Origin: an uncultured Microbacterium sp.
Lineage (GTDB): Bacteria; Actinomycetota; Actinomycetes; Actinomycetales; Microbacteriaceae
Direction: 5' to 3'
Assembly (NCBI RefSeq): GCF_947488465.1
Contig: NZ_CANKZA010000005.1
Coordinates: 163,762-227,761 of the forward strand
DNA length: 64,000 bases
Shown: positions 39,170-48,037 of the stretch, in pieces
How the letters are laid out: every line of letters starts with the position of its first letter
Position numbering within the stretch: the stretch's first letter is position 1
Notes under the pieces: generated by a model
Databases searched by the model: none
The model's input: only the letters and a program-made list of their open reading frames with translations
Told to the model about the DNA's origin: nothing
Made by a program: the position numbers and the translations under genes

Positions 39170-39223
39170 GTGAGCGTGCAGCGGGAGACTTTGCCGCGAC
39201 GTCGGCCGGAGGGGACGCCGTGA
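39170..39223 (+). CDS. Possible 17-codon upstream ORF coupled to ung
   Basis: GTG AGC GTG ... encoding 17 residues with four arginines (RRRPEG), preceded five bases away by AGGAG and ending in a TGA that overlaps the ung GTG (GTGA). A TAGGCT box lies at about 39139-39144. It may couple or tune ung [11 protein letters not shown], or be chance. Not conserved evidence; read from sequence only. Confidence 0.35.
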   Translation: MSVQRETLPRRRPEGTP

Positions 39224-39930
39224 CCGTGTCTGCCCTCGCACACCTCGCCGCCACCGGTGCCATTGCGGCGGACTGGGCGGACGCGCTCGCACCGGTCGCG
39301 GGTGAGATCGACGCGATCGGGGCCCGCTTGCAGGCCGAGCAGGACGCCGGACACGTGTACCTTCCCCACGGAGACGCCGTGATGCGGGCCTTCGCGCGCC
39401 CCCTGGCGGATGTGCGGGTGCTCATCGTCGGGCAAGACCCGTATCCCACTCCGGGGCATCCGATCGGCCTCTCGTTCGCGGTGGATGCGCACGTGCGCCC
39501 CCTTCCGCGGAGCCTCGCGAACATCTACCGGGAGCTCGAGAGCGATCTCGGCATCCCGCCCGCGGCGCACGGGGATCTCTCGTCGTGGAGCGATGAGGGG
39601 GTCATGCTGCTCAACCGCGTGTTGACCGTCGCGCCCGGGGCGGCCGGCTCGCACCGCGGCTGGGGGTGGGAGAAGATCACTGCGCACGCGATCCGCACCC
39701 TCGCCGCCCGCCCCGCACCGCTCGTGGCGATTCTCTGGGGAAAGGATGCCGGCACCCTCCGTCCGCTTCTCGGGGAGACCCCGGTCATCGCCTCGGCGCA
39801 TCCGTCGCCGCTGTCCGCGCGGCGCGGGTTCTTCGGCTCACGACCGTTCTCGCGCACGAACGACCTGCTCCGCGGCCTCGGGGCACCGCCGATCGACTGG
39901 CGCCTGTCACCCGCGGGCCCTGCCACGTAG
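39220..39930 (+). CDS. ung: Uracil-DNA glycosylase, family 1
   Basis: 236 aa, GTG start. Water-activating loop [16 protein letters not shown] (about residues 70-85), the Pro-rich/uracil loop LLNRVLTV, and the minor-groove loop [18 protein letters not shown] (about 190-207) are all intact. Removes uracil from DNA in base-excision repair. Overlaps a short upstream ORF by four bases. Confidence 0.96.
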   Translation: MTVSALAHLAATGAIAADWADALAPVAGEIDAIGARLQAEQDAGHVYLPHGDAVMRAFARPLADVRVLIVGQDPYPTPGHPIGLSFAVDAHVRPLPRSLANIYRELESDLGIPPAAHGDLSSWSDEGVMLLNRVLTVAPGAAGSHRGWGWEKITAHAIRTLAARPAPLVAILWGKDAGTLRPLLGETPVIASAHPSPLSARRGFFGSRPFSRTNDLLRGLGAPPIDWRLSPAGPAT

Positions 39931-39933
39931 GCT
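39928..39933 (+). promoter_or_regulatory. -10 box TAGGCT before the GNAT gene
   Basis: TAGGCT overlaps the ung stop codon and ends seven bases before the ATG at 39941. Confidence 0.45.
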
Positions 39934-39940
39934 GAAGCGC

Positions 39941-40561
39941 ATGCTCGAGGAGGAATACGACAAGTCCCGCCGCCGCGCTCCGCGGCACCTGCGCCGGACG
40001 CCCGAGACCGAACATCCGTTCGCCTATGAAATCCGCCCGGCGGTCCGCACCGACATGCTGTACGTGCGCGAGATCTACAACTACTACGTCACCAACTCTG
40101 TCGCGACCCTGGACGAGAAGAAGTGGACCCACCAGCAGTGGCTGGACAAGTTCGACTTCCTCGCCAAGATTTCGCTGCCGTTCTTGGTCGCGGTCTCACC
40201 GTCCGGGCAGATCCTCGGGTATGGGCTCGTCGCGCCGTGGACCGGCACGTCTGGCTACCGGTATACGGTCGAGAACTCGATCTACCTCGGGCATGCGGCG
40301 ACCGGAAAGGGTCTCGGTCGGGCGCTGCTGGAGGCTCTGATCGCCGCGTGCGAAGAACTCGGCATTCGCGAAATGGTCGCCGTCATCAGTGACAAGGGAG
40401 CCGAGGCATCGGTCGCGTTGCACGAGCGCCTCGGTTTCATCGAGGTCGGCCGGATGGGCCGGGTCGGGTTCAAGTTCGGCCGCCCGATCGGAACGATCTA
40501 CCTCCAGAAGCACCTCACGAACACGAAGAAGCGCTCATTCTTCGGGCGGCGCACTCGCTGA
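39941..40561 (+). CDS. GNAT N-acetyltransferase, phosphinothricin-acetyltransferase-like
   Basis: 206 aa. The GNAT acetyl-CoA loop is ATGKGLGRALLEALI (about residues 122-136), with YEIRPAVRTDMLYVREIYNYYVTN and HERLGFIEVGRMGRVGFKFGR typical of the PAT/MddA group that acetylates phosphinothricin or methionine-like amines. Basic extensions at both ends (RRRAPRHLRR; KKRSFFGRRTR) are unusual. Its last 27 bases overlap antisense the end of the emfourin gene. Confidence 0.85.
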   Translation: MLEEEYDKSRRRAPRHLRRTPETEHPFAYEIRPAVRTDMLYVREIYNYYVTNSVATLDEKKWTHQQWLDKFDFLAKISLPFLVAVSPSGQILGYGLVAPWTGTSGYRYTVENSIYLGHAATGKGLGRALLEALIAACEELGIREMVAVISDKGAEASVALHERLGFIEVGRMGRVGFKFGRPIGTIYLQKHLTNTKKRSFFGRRTR

Positions 40562-40882
40562 TCTGCGTGCGGTGTCGGCGGCATCCCGCACGGCGTCGAT
40601 GAGTCTCTTCCACGCTCCGTCGACATCCTGCTCGGCCAATTCGGCGTGGCGACGCTCGCGTCCGCGGTGGGCCGACACCGTCCACGCGAAGCGGTCCGCG
40701 CCCGACGGAAGCGTTCGTCCTGGCTCGTCCCACGGGCACTGATCCACCAGTTCGACCCAGACCGGTGCCTCGCCAGGAGCCGCCTCCACCCGCCACCGTC
40801 GTGTCAGGCCTGCGAAGCCGCCGGAGCGTTCCACGACCACGGACAGCGTCACCTCGTCGCGCGGTTCAGGGTTCTTCGTCAT
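40535..40882 (-). CDS. Emfourin-like protealysin inhibitor
   Basis: 115 aa, soluble. The motif ERSGGFAGLTRRW (residues 18-30) is the hallmark of emfourin, the intracellular inhibitor first described beside the protealysin gene of Serratia. A C-terminal acidic helix (AELAEQDVDGAWKRLIDAVRDAADTA) follows. It lies directly downstream of the M4 protease gene and overlaps its end by 17 bases, the same operon arrangement as protealysin-emfourin, so it should bind and control that protease. Confidence 0.85.
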   Translation of the reverse strand: MTKNPEPRDEVTLSVVVERSGGFAGLTRRWRVEAAPGEAPVWVELVDQCPWDEPGRTLPSGADRFAWTVSAHRGRERRHAELAEQDVDGAWKRLIDAVRDAADTARRSASAPPEE

Positions 40883-41924
40883 CCTCGATCACGCCGACCC
40901 CGATCCACGCGGCGCGGACAGCGGCGACCTCCTCCGAGTGTTCACCGTACTCCTCGGTCGCGACCGCGACGGTCTCGGCCGCGAACGCGGAGAAATCGGC
41001 GGACGGTGCCAGCGAGCCCCTCGTCATCACGAGATACCAGATACGTCCGGCGCGTTCCCACCCATAGCCGCCGAGAGCCAGTGCGACGGAGTGGAACGCT
41101 TTGTTCGGGATGCCGGAATTGATGTGCACACCGCCGTTGTCGGCCGCGGTGGCCACGAAGTCCCGCATGTGGGCGGGCTGCGGATCGCGGCCCAGCACAT
41201 CATCGTCGTAGGCGGTGCCCGGAGCGCTCAGTGAACGCAGCGCCGTGCCCTGCACGGCATCCGTGAAGATGCCCTCGCCGATCAACCAGGATGCCTCGCT
41301 CACCGTCTGCCCCGCCGCGTGCTGCTCGGTGAGCGCACCGAAGACATCGGCGAGCGACTCGTTGAGGGCTCCGGATTGGCCGGAGTAGACGAGCCCCCCG
41401 GAGTGTTCCACCACGCCGTGGGTGAGTTCGTGGGCGATCACCGACAGCGACTGCGTGAAGCCGGTGAAGACCTCGCCGTCACCGTCTCCGAAGACCATGC
41501 GTTCACCGTTCCAGAACGCGTTGTCATAACGATCGCCGAAGTGCACCGTCGCGGCCAGGGTGCCGCCCACACCGTCGATCGACGAGCGACCGAATGCCTC
41601 CCAGTAGAGCGCGAAGGTGTCGCCGAGTCCGTCGAAAGCCTGGGCAACGGCCGCATCGGCCCCGACGGGGTCGTCTTCGCCGCGGACGCGGATGCCGGGA
41701 AGCTCCTCGCGGTGCTGCGCATCGCTGATGACGCGATCCGGTGCGGGCGAGGCTTCGACGACGAGCGCACCGCCGGAGACCGACAGATCGAGGGTCGCGC
41801 GGACGGGGAGATACCTCCGGGGTGCGGCGAGCGTCGCCCGCGCGGCGGCGGCTGCCCGGGCCAGATGGGGCTCGTGCGTAGCCGCGAGCCGGGACAACAG
41901 GTAGGGCGGGACGATTCCTGGCAT
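40866..41924 (-). CDS. Protealysin-like M4 metalloprotease
   Basis: 352 aa from the ATG of PGIVPPYLL; the longer GTG start two codons earlier is less likely, since TAGCCT sits six bases before this ATG. Zinc motif HELTH at 165-169, third ligand E189 in NESLADVFG, and H267 in GGVHINSG for catalysis are present. The precursor is short (about 50 residues) with the PPYL motif at 6-9, as in protealysin-like proteins, and no signal peptide. Such proteases are made without a Sec signal and kept in check by emfourin. Confidence 0.92.
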   Translation of the reverse strand: MPGIVPPYLLSRLAATHEPHLARAAAAARATLAAPRRYLPVRATLDLSVSGGALVVEASPAPDRVISDAQHREELPGIRVRGEDDPVGADAAVAQAFDGLGDTFALYWEAFGRSSIDGVGGTLAATVHFGDRYDNAFWNGERMVFGDGDGEVFTGFTQSLSVIAHELTHGVVEHSGGLVYSGQSGALNESLADVFGALTEQHAAGQTVSEASWLIGEGIFTDAVQGTALRSLSAPGTAYDDDVLGRDPQPAHMRDFVATAADNGGVHINSGIPNKAFHSVALALGGYGWERAGRIWYLVMTRGSLAPSADFSAFAAETVAVATEEYGEHSEEVAAVRAAWIGVGVIEDDEEP

Positions 41925-41930
41925 GGCCAC

Positions 41931-41936
41931 AGGCTA
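41931..41936 (-). promoter_or_regulatory. -10 box TAGCCT, leaderless promoter of the M4 protease
   Basis: On the minus strand TAGCCT ends six bases before the ATG at 41924 and decides the choice of start. Confidence 0.5.
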
Positions 41937-41964
41937 GCCCGGGCCTCCGACGCCCGTCAGGGTG

Positions 41965-42759
41965 TCAGTGCGGGTCGATCACGGGGATCGACGCCAGCAG
42001 ACGCCGGGTGTAGGACACCTGCGGCTGGAGGAGCACCTTCTCGGTGGGCCCCTCTTCGACGATGCGCCCGTCCTTCATCACGATGACCTCGTCGCACAGA
42101 TTCTGTACCACGCCGATGTCGTGACTGACCATCACGAGCGTCAGGTCTTCGGTGCGGCGCAGCTCTCGCAGGAGCTCGAGGATCTGGGCGCGGACGGTGA
42201 CGTCGAGAGCCGACAACGGCTCGTCGCCGACCAGGATGCGCGGGCGATGGACGATCGCGCGCGCGAGCGCGACGCGCTGGCGTTGACCGCCGGAGAACTC
42301 GTGCGGATACCGGACCGCCATGTCGGCGTCGAGTCCGACCTGGGCGAGCACGTCGTGCACACGCGCGCGCCGATCGCCGGGAATGCCGAGAGCCCAGAGG
42401 GGCTCCGCGACAATCCGGCCGACGTTCATCCGCGGGTCGAGCGAGGCGTAGGGATCTTGGAAGACGATCCCGGTCTGCCGCCGGAGCCAGTGCAGCTCGC
42501 GCGCGGACGAGCGTGCGTCGACCGCGCGACCGGCCACCTCGACAGTTCCGGAGGTCGGTGTGTCCAGGCCGAGCAGGAGGCGGATGAGCGTGGACTTGCC
42601 CGAGCCGGACTCGCCGATGACCCCCACCGCGGACCCGGCGCGTACGTCCACGTCGGCGTCGTTGAGCGCGGTCGTGAACGTCGGGCGTTCGAACAGGCGA
42701 CGGGGCGGCGTCCGGAAGCGCCGGGTCAGCGCGCGTCCGCGAATGAGGGACTCGGTCAT
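41965..42759 (-). CDS. ABC transporter ATPase, OppF/DppF type
   Basis: 264 aa from the ATG overlapping the previous stop (ATGA); an in-frame start 21 bases upstream is less likely. Walker A GESGSGKST, Q-loop FQDPYASLDPRM, signature FSGGQRQRVALARAI and Walker B ILVGDEPLSALDV are intact. FQDPYxSLxPR is typical of OppF/DppF. Last gene of a five-gene uptake operon. Confidence 0.93.
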   Translation of the reverse strand: MTESLIRGRALTRRFRTPPRRLFERPTFTTALNDADVDVRAGSAVGVIGESGSGKSTLIRLLLGLDTPTSGTVEVAGRAVDARSSARELHWLRRQTGIVFQDPYASLDPRMNVGRIVAEPLWALGIPGDRRARVHDVLAQVGLDADMAVRYPHEFSGGQRQRVALARAIVHRPRILVGDEPLSALDVTVRAQILELLRELRRTEDLTLVMVSHDIGVVQNLCDEVIVMKDGRIVEEGPTEKVLLQPQVSYTRRLLASIPVIDPH

Positions 42760-43544
42760 GTCGTACCTCCCGGCCGCCACAGCGTCGCCGTCGCATCGCG
42801 GAGAAGGCCCTGCGTCACCGGCGACGCCGGCGCGGTCAAGAGTGTCGTGAGCGGGCCGGCTTCGACGACCTTTCCGTCTTCGAGAACGACGGCGTGGGTG
42901 GCGACCTGCGAGAGGACCGCCAGGTCGTGGGTGATGAACACGAGCGACATGCCGTCCCGCTCCACGAGGGTGCGCAGCAGATCGAGCACCTCCGCCTGAA
43001 TCGTGACGTCGAGGGCCGTGGTCGGTTCGTCCGCGATGAGAAGCTCCGGCCGACAGGCCAGCGCCATGGCGATCGCGACGCGTTGGCGCTGACCGCCGGA
43101 GAGCTGGTGCGGATAGCGCCGCACGATCTGGGCTGGGTCGGGCAGGTGCACCCGCTGTGCTTCGGCGATCGCGCGGGTGAGCGCCGCGCGACGGCCGAGC
43201 CCTTCGTGGATGCGGATCGATTCGGCGATCTGGCGCCCCACCGTGCGGATCGGGTTGAGGGCGGTCCGCGGTTCTTGGAAGACGATGCCGATCTCGTCGC
43301 CCCGCACACGCGCGAGGTCACGGTCGGGGAGGCCGAGCAGTTCGCGGTCTCTCCAGCGGATGCTCCCGGAGGCGACGGCGCCCTCCGGGAGGAGGCCGAG
43401 CAGAGCCAGCGCGGTGAGCGATTTGCCGGAGCCGGATTCACCGATGAGCCCGACGCGTGCGCCATCGGGGACGTCGAACGAGACGCCGTCGACGACCCGA
43501 CGGCCGGCGATGTCGATCGTGAGGTCGGTCACCTGCAGGCTCAT
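42756..43544 (-). CDS. ABC transporter ATPase, OppD/DppD type
   Basis: 262 aa. Walker A GESGSGKSL, FQEPRTALNP at the Q-loop, LSGGQRQRVAIAMAL and Walker B LLIADEPTTALDV match OppD/DppD. It lacks the C-terminal oligopeptide extension with cysteines found in many OppD proteins, as the reading frame ends soon after the ABC core. Overlaps both neighbours by four bases. Confidence 0.92.
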   Translation of the reverse strand: MSLQVTDLTIDIAGRRVVDGVSFDVPDGARVGLIGESGSGKSLTALALLGLLPEGAVASGSIRWRDRELLGLPDRDLARVRGDEIGIVFQEPRTALNPIRTVGRQIAESIRIHEGLGRRAALTRAIAEAQRVHLPDPAQIVRRYPHQLSGGQRQRVAIAMALACRPELLIADEPTTALDVTIQAEVLDLLRTLVERDGMSLVFITHDLAVLSQVATHAVVLEDGKVVEAGPLTTLLTAPASPVTQGLLRDATATLWRPGGTT

Positions 43545-44434
43545 GCGACCACCACCGGAACGTGGGTGCGTGCGGCCGTGTTGCGCCGAGACAGGGTCGG
43601 GTCGGTGGCTTCGCGCAAGCCGTCGCCCCAGAGGTTGAGACCGAGGACGGTGAGCGTGATCGCAAGCCCTGGCCAGACGACCGTGAGCGGGTGCACGGAG
43701 ATGTAGGACTGGAGCTCCGCGAGGAGCAATCCCCACGACGGCTCCGTGGGGGGAGCGCCGAACCCCAGATAGGACAGGCCCGCTTCGGCGAGGACCGCGA
43801 CGGCCATGCCCCAGGACAACTGCACGATGAAGACCGGTGCGACATTGGGAAGCAGGTGGCGCCAGAGGTTCTGCCACGGGCTGAGGCCACTCGCGCGCCC
43901 GGCCACGACGAAGTCGCTGTGCAGCACCCGCCGAAGCTCCGGACGGGTCACTCGCGCGATGTTCACGCCGAATCCGATGCCGACCGAGACGATCACGACC
44001 CAGAGCGACCCGCCCCAGACCGCCGAGACCATCATCGCGATCAGCAACACGGGGAACGCGATGAGGATGTCCACGAGGACCGCGACGCTCTCTCGCACCC
44101 AGCGGTGGGTCAGTGCGCCGAGGGCAGCCAGCGCCAGTCCGATCATCGTGGCGATGAGTCCCGCGCCGATCGCAACCCAGACCGTCGTGCGGGCGCCCGC
44201 CATCAACAGGCTCGCGATGTCGCGACCCGATCCGTCGGTGCCGAGCACGTGCGGCCAGCCGGGGGGCGCCCACCGGTGGGTGATATCGACACTCTTCGGG
44301 TCGAAGGGCAGCCAGAAGAGACTGATCAGCGCGACCAGTCCCACCACGGCCACCACGATGATTCCGAACCGGCTGGTCGACAACGCCCACACGCGTGCGG
44401 CCCACGCGAACCGGGGTGGTGCGTTCCTGGTCAT
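43541..44434 (-). CDS. ABC transporter permease, OppC/DppC type
   Basis: 297 aa with six hydrophobic segments and the inner-membrane EAA loop (GASGL-like: AGRASGLSPWQNLWRHLLPN). The N-terminal part carries HVLGTDGSGRDIASLLMAGARTT, diagnostic of the DppC/NikC permeases. Coupled by ATGA on both sides. Confidence 0.92.
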   Translation of the reverse strand: MTRNAPPRFAWAARVWALSTSRFGIIVVAVVGLVALISLFWLPFDPKSVDITHRWAPPGWPHVLGTDGSGRDIASLLMAGARTTVWVAIGAGLIATMIGLALAALGALTHRWVRESVAVLVDILIAFPVLLIAMMVSAVWGGSLWVVIVSVGIGFGVNIARVTRPELRRVLHSDFVVAGRASGLSPWQNLWRHLLPNVAPVFIVQLSWGMAVAVLAEAGLSYLGFGAPPTEPSWGLLLAELQSYISVHPLTVVWPGLAITLTVLGLNLWGDGLREATDPTLSRRNTAARTHVPVVVA

Positions 44435-45381
44435 TCCGCCTCCCGCTGCCGGGGGTCGATGACCCGGTGAAGCAGATCGACGACGAAGCCGACGACCAGC
44501 ACGAACCCCGTCAGGACGAGGAGTTCGCCCTGCACTTTCGGCAGATCGCGGTTGCCGACGTCGGCAACCAGCATCCGCCCGACGCCCGGGAGACCGAACA
44601 ACTGCTCGATCACGACGGCGCCGACGATGATCCCGGCGATCTGTAGACCGAGGACCGTGATGATCGACAGGCCGACGGTGGGCAGGCCGTGCCGAAGGAG
44701 CGCCTGCGTGCGGGTGAGGCCCTTGGCCGCCGCGGTGCGGACGAAGTCCTGCCCGACCGCCTGGAGCGTCGCGGATCGGACGAAGCGCAGCAGCATCGCA
44801 CCTTCCACGACGCCGATGGTGATCGCCGGGAGCAGCAACGAGCGCAAGGCCAGGCCCGGATCCGACCAGCCGCCGCGCGGAAAACCCTGTGCGGGCAGCC
44901 AGCCGAGCCACACCGCGAAGACGAGCACGAGCATCATCCCGGCCCACACGACCGGGACGGCGGCGAGCGTCTGCGCACCGACACTGAGCGCGGTGCCGTC
45001 GGGCCTGCCGCGGCGCATCGCCGAGAGCACGCCGAAGGGGAGAGCGATCAGCAACGCCACGGTGAGGGAGAGGATGCCGAGGGGAACGGTCACCTGTGCC
45101 TTCTGGGCCAGTTCCGCCCCGACGGGGGCGCCGGTCAGCAGTGACGTGCCGAGATCGCCGCGCAGGACGCCGGCGATCCACGACAGGTATTGGGCGAGGA
45201 GGGGAGTGTCCAGTCCCAGGCGCTCGCGGATCGCGTCGACCTGCTCGGGGGTCGACCCCACCCCGGCGATGAGTTGGGCCACATCGCCGGGGAGGATCCG
45301 CAGGGTGAGGAAGATCAGCGCACTGGCGACGAACAGGCCCAGCAGCAGCAGGGCCAGTCGCGTCAGCGCGTAGCGGATCAC
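44431..45381 (-). CDS. ABC transporter permease, OppB/DppB type
   Basis: 316 aa from a GTG overlapping the binding-protein stop (GTGA). Motifs YALTRLALLLLGLFVASALIF, RERLGLDTPLLAQYLSWIAGVLRGDLG and the EAA loop AAAKGLTRTQALLRHGLPT are typical of DppB/NikB. Six membrane segments. Partner of the OppC-type permease. Confidence 0.93.
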   Translation of the reverse strand: MIRYALTRLALLLLGLFVASALIFLTLRILPGDVAQLIAGVGSTPEQVDAIRERLGLDTPLLAQYLSWIAGVLRGDLGTSLLTGAPVGAELAQKAQVTVPLGILSLTVALLIALPFGVLSAMRRGRPDGTALSVGAQTLAAVPVVWAGMMLVLVFAVWLGWLPAQGFPRGGWSDPGLALRSLLLPAITIGVVEGAMLLRFVRSATLQAVGQDFVRTAAAKGLTRTQALLRHGLPTVGLSIITVLGLQIAGIIVGAVVIEQLFGLPGVGRMLVADVGNRDLPKVQGELLVLTGFVLVVGFVVDLLHRVIDPRQREAE

Positions 45382-46889
45382 CCCTCGCTCTTGACCAGTT
45401 CTGCCAGGTTGAGGCGCTCGTTGGCGTTCACGGTCGGCATGCCGGCGACATTCGTGGCGATGGCGACCACGGAGGCACCGTTGTAGAGCCAATCGGCGGC
45501 CATGTCTTCCGACACGATCTTCGCTGCCTCTTGGAGGAGGGCGGCAGCAGCCTCGTCGTCGGTGGCAGCCAGCGAGTCGGCGTAGAGCTTCTGCACCTCG
45601 GCGTTGTCGTAGGCGAAGTAGTAGTCCGGGTTCGCCCAGTTCTCGAAGTCGCGCGCTTCGGTATGCAACACGAAGCTCAGCTCGTAGTTCTTGTTGACGT
45701 ACACGTCCTGCAACCACGCCGAGAACTCGACCGCGTTGACTTTCAGGGTGATGCCCACGTCGTTGAGGTTCGACACCAAAATCTGCGACACGGTCGTTCC
45801 GTAGAACGAGGGGATCGTGAGGGTCAGCGTGATGTCTTCGGCGTCTGCTTCGGCGAGCAGTTCCTTGGCCGCGGCCGGATCGAACGGGGCGACGGATTCG
45901 AGGTCTTCGTAGCCGGGATCGAGCTCGGGGATCGGGCCGTATTGGGTCTGACCGGCCGCGAGCGCCTCGACGATCGCGTTCTTGTCGATTGCCTGACGGA
46001 TCGCCTGACGTACGCGGATGTCGCTCAGCGGCTCCGTGGTGGAGTTCATCGCCAGCGTGCCCTTGTCGGTGGACTTGCCGAGCGTGATCGCGAAATCGCC
46101 GTTCGCTTCGATCTGGTCGGTCAGGTTCGCATCGAAACCGGTCAGCACATCCATCTCGCCCGCCAGAGCGGCGTTGAGCGCTGCCTGGGTCTCGGGGATG
46201 TAGTCGAAGACGACCTCGGCGACCTGAGCCTTCTCGCCCCAGTAGGCGTCGTTGCGCGCGAAGGTGATCGAGTCGCCCTGCTTCCAATCGGTGAGGGTGA
46301 ACGGCCCGGTGCCGTTGGCGGCCGTCTTCCGGTCGGTCGCATCGTCCTTCTTGAGGATCAGTCCGGCGCGACCGGTGAGGTTCCACAGGAGTGAGGAGTC
46401 CGGCTGGCTGAGGGTCAGGGTGATCGTTTGCCCCTCGGCCGCGATGGAGGCCACGTTCGCCAGACGCGCGGAGTCGCGGTAGCTGGCGGTGTCCTTGACC
46501 TGCTGCAGCGACCACACCACGTCGTCGGGGGTGAGGGCCTCGCCGTTCTGGAACGTCACACCCTCGCGGAGGGTGAAGGTGTAGGTCAGGCCGTCGGCGG
46601 ACACGTCGTAGTCGCTCGCGAGAGTCGGCACGATCTCCTGCTCGTCGGTCCGCGAGACGAGGCCCTGGTAGACGTTGTCGATCAGGATCTGGTCGAGGGC
46701 GGCGCCCGCGGTCTCGCGGATGTCGAGGTTGCCCGGTTCGGCGACGAGGCGGATCACGACGGACGCGTCCGGGTCGGGCGTGCCGGTCGTGGCGGAAGGT
46801 GTCGGTGCAGTGGGTCCCGTGCACGCGGTGAGAAGGAGCGCGCCGGCCGCGAGCAGAGCGGTCGCGGCCAAGGCAGTTCGGCGGAACAT
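45378..46889 (-). CDS. ABC transporter solute-binding lipoprotein, SBP family 5
   Basis: 503 aa from the ATG of FRRTALAATAL, with AAAGGA about 12 bases upstream. Signal peptide with lipobox LTAC and lipidated Cys23. SBP_bac_5 fold: LASDYDVSADGLTYTFTLREGVTFQNGE, ALDPDDVVW-like block and QAIDKNAIV. Members bind peptides, nickel-chelates or other solutes; several motifs resemble the general peptide group, but the ligand is not evident. First gene of the operon; a TAGGCT box lies at 46970-46975. Confidence 0.92.
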   Translation of the reverse strand: MFRRTALAATALLAAGALLLTACTGPTAPTPSATTGTPDPDASVVIRLVAEPGNLDIRETAGAALDQILIDNVYQGLVSRTDEQEIVPTLASDYDVSADGLTYTFTLREGVTFQNGEALTPDDVVWSLQQVKDTASYRDSARLANVASIAAEGQTITLTLSQPDSSLLWNLTGRAGLILKKDDATDRKTAANGTGPFTLTDWKQGDSITFARNDAYWGEKAQVAEVVFDYIPETQAALNAALAGEMDVLTGFDANLTDQIEANGDFAITLGKSTDKGTLAMNSTTEPLSDIRVRQAIRQAIDKNAIVEALAAGQTQYGPIPELDPGYEDLESVAPFDPAAAKELLAEADAEDITLTLTIPSFYGTTVSQILVSNLNDVGITLKVNAVEFSAWLQDVYVNKNYELSFVLHTEARDFENWANPDYYFAYDNAEVQKLYADSLAATDDEAAAALLQEAAKIVSEDMAADWLYNGASVVAIATNVAGMPTVNANERLNLAELVKSEG

Positions 46890-46985
46890 GGAGAGGGAGG
46901 TCCTTTCGCAGGGAGCAGGCGTGCGTCGTTGCTGAACCGGCACGGTCTGCGGACTCGGGTGCGCGTAACAGCCTAAGGTCCGTCA

Positions 46986-47004
46986 GGGATGCGGCGTGCA
47001 TCCC
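46986..47004 (-). terminator. Weak hairpin after the alpha/beta hydrolase gene
   Basis: GGGATGC and GCATCCC, 7 bp, around a five-base loop, 24 bases after the hydrolase stop. No T-tract, so termination is uncertain. Confidence 0.4.
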
Positions 47005-47027
47005 CCGTCATCAACCGACGCAGATCC

Positions 47028-47981
47028 TCAGTTCTTCCCGGAGTCCGCGCCCGCGATCGCGGCGACGATCGCGGCGAGTTCCCTCGGCGCCTCCTCCTGA
47101 ACGTTGTGGCCCGAGGCCACCGCGATGATCGTCGCCTCCGCGTTCTTCGTCCGGTAGTCGGCGACATCCTGAGCGGTCAAGAATCCGCGCTCGCCGTAGA
47201 CGAGCGTGAGGGGAGCGCGCACCGTGGCGAGGTCTTCCCAGCCGGAGGCGGCGAGGACTCCGCGGAGGGCATCTTGTCCCTGCCGTGCCGACTGTGCAGC
47301 GAGGGGATCTTCCGCCATCGCAGCCGCGAGGTGCGCGAAGTGGTGCTTCCATTCCACCCGACCATCGGGGCGGATGCGGGAGTTCAGGAACACCCCGCGG
47401 GTGGCGGCTTCGCGAGTTCCCCCGAGCCCGAACTCCACAGCGCGCTCGACGAGCTCGTCGCGCGTCGCCCAATCGGTCGGGCCGGCGAAGAACGCGGCGA
47501 TCTGGCTGGCGCCGCCGTTCGGATCGATGCCGGGCGAGATGTCGACGATCACGAGCTCCCGCACGAGGTCGGGGCGGGATGCCGCGAGCGCCGCCGCGGT
47601 CAATCCGCCGAGCGATTGCCCCACAAGTACCTGAGGGCCGTGCGTCCACGCGGCGACCACCTCTGCGATGTCCTGCGCCAGGTGTCGTCCGGTGTACGCG
47701 GCGTCGTCCCGCCACGATGAATCGCCGTGGCCGGGGAGATCCAGTGCCAGCGCGGGGAGCCCCAGTGCGATCACGGTCGTGTCCCACGTGTGCGCGTTCA
47801 AACCCGCGCCGTGCAGAAACGTCACGACCGGGGGAGTGAATGCTCCGGAAACGGGGTCTCCGTAGTGCAATCCGCTGACGGAGCGGCCGTCGGGGAGGTC
47901 GAAGGACAGGCGCCGCACCGGCGGTACTCGGTCCGAGTCGATGTCACGAGCCTGGGCAGGAAGGAACTGGAATTCATCCAT
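47028..47981 (-). CDS. Alpha/beta hydrolase
   Basis: 317 aa from the ATG of DEFQFLPAQ; CAGAAT lies six bases before it. Oxyanion motif FLHGAGLNAHTW, nucleophile serine in VGQSLGGLTAA (about residue 120), and catalytic His in SGHNVQEEAP (about residue 297) give a full triad. Length and motifs fit general esterases/epoxide-hydrolase-like enzymes; substrate unknown. Confidence 0.85.
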   Translation of the reverse strand: MDEFQFLPAQARDIDSDRVPPVRRLSFDLPDGRSVSGLHYGDPVSGAFTPPVVTFLHGAGLNAHTWDTTVIALGLPALALDLPGHGDSSWRDDAAYTGRHLAQDIAEVVAAWTHGPQVLVGQSLGGLTAAALAASRPDLVRELVIVDISPGIDPNGGASQIAAFFAGPTDWATRDELVERAVEFGLGGTREAATRGVFLNSRIRPDGRVEWKHHFAHLAAAMAEDPLAAQSARQGQDALRGVLAASGWEDLATVRAPLTLVYGERGFLTAQDVADYRTKNAEATIIAVASGHNVQEEAPRELAAIVAAIAGADSGKN

Positions 47982-48025
47982 CGGGCCATTCTGGCCCATC
48001 CCAGGGCGAGGTCGGTCGGCGGTCG

Positions 48026-48031
48026 TAGGCT
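48026..48031 (+). promoter_or_regulatory. -10 box TAGGCT, leaderless promoter
   Basis: TAGGCT ends six bases before the ATG at 48038. Confidence 0.5.
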
Positions 48032-48037
48032 GGAGTC

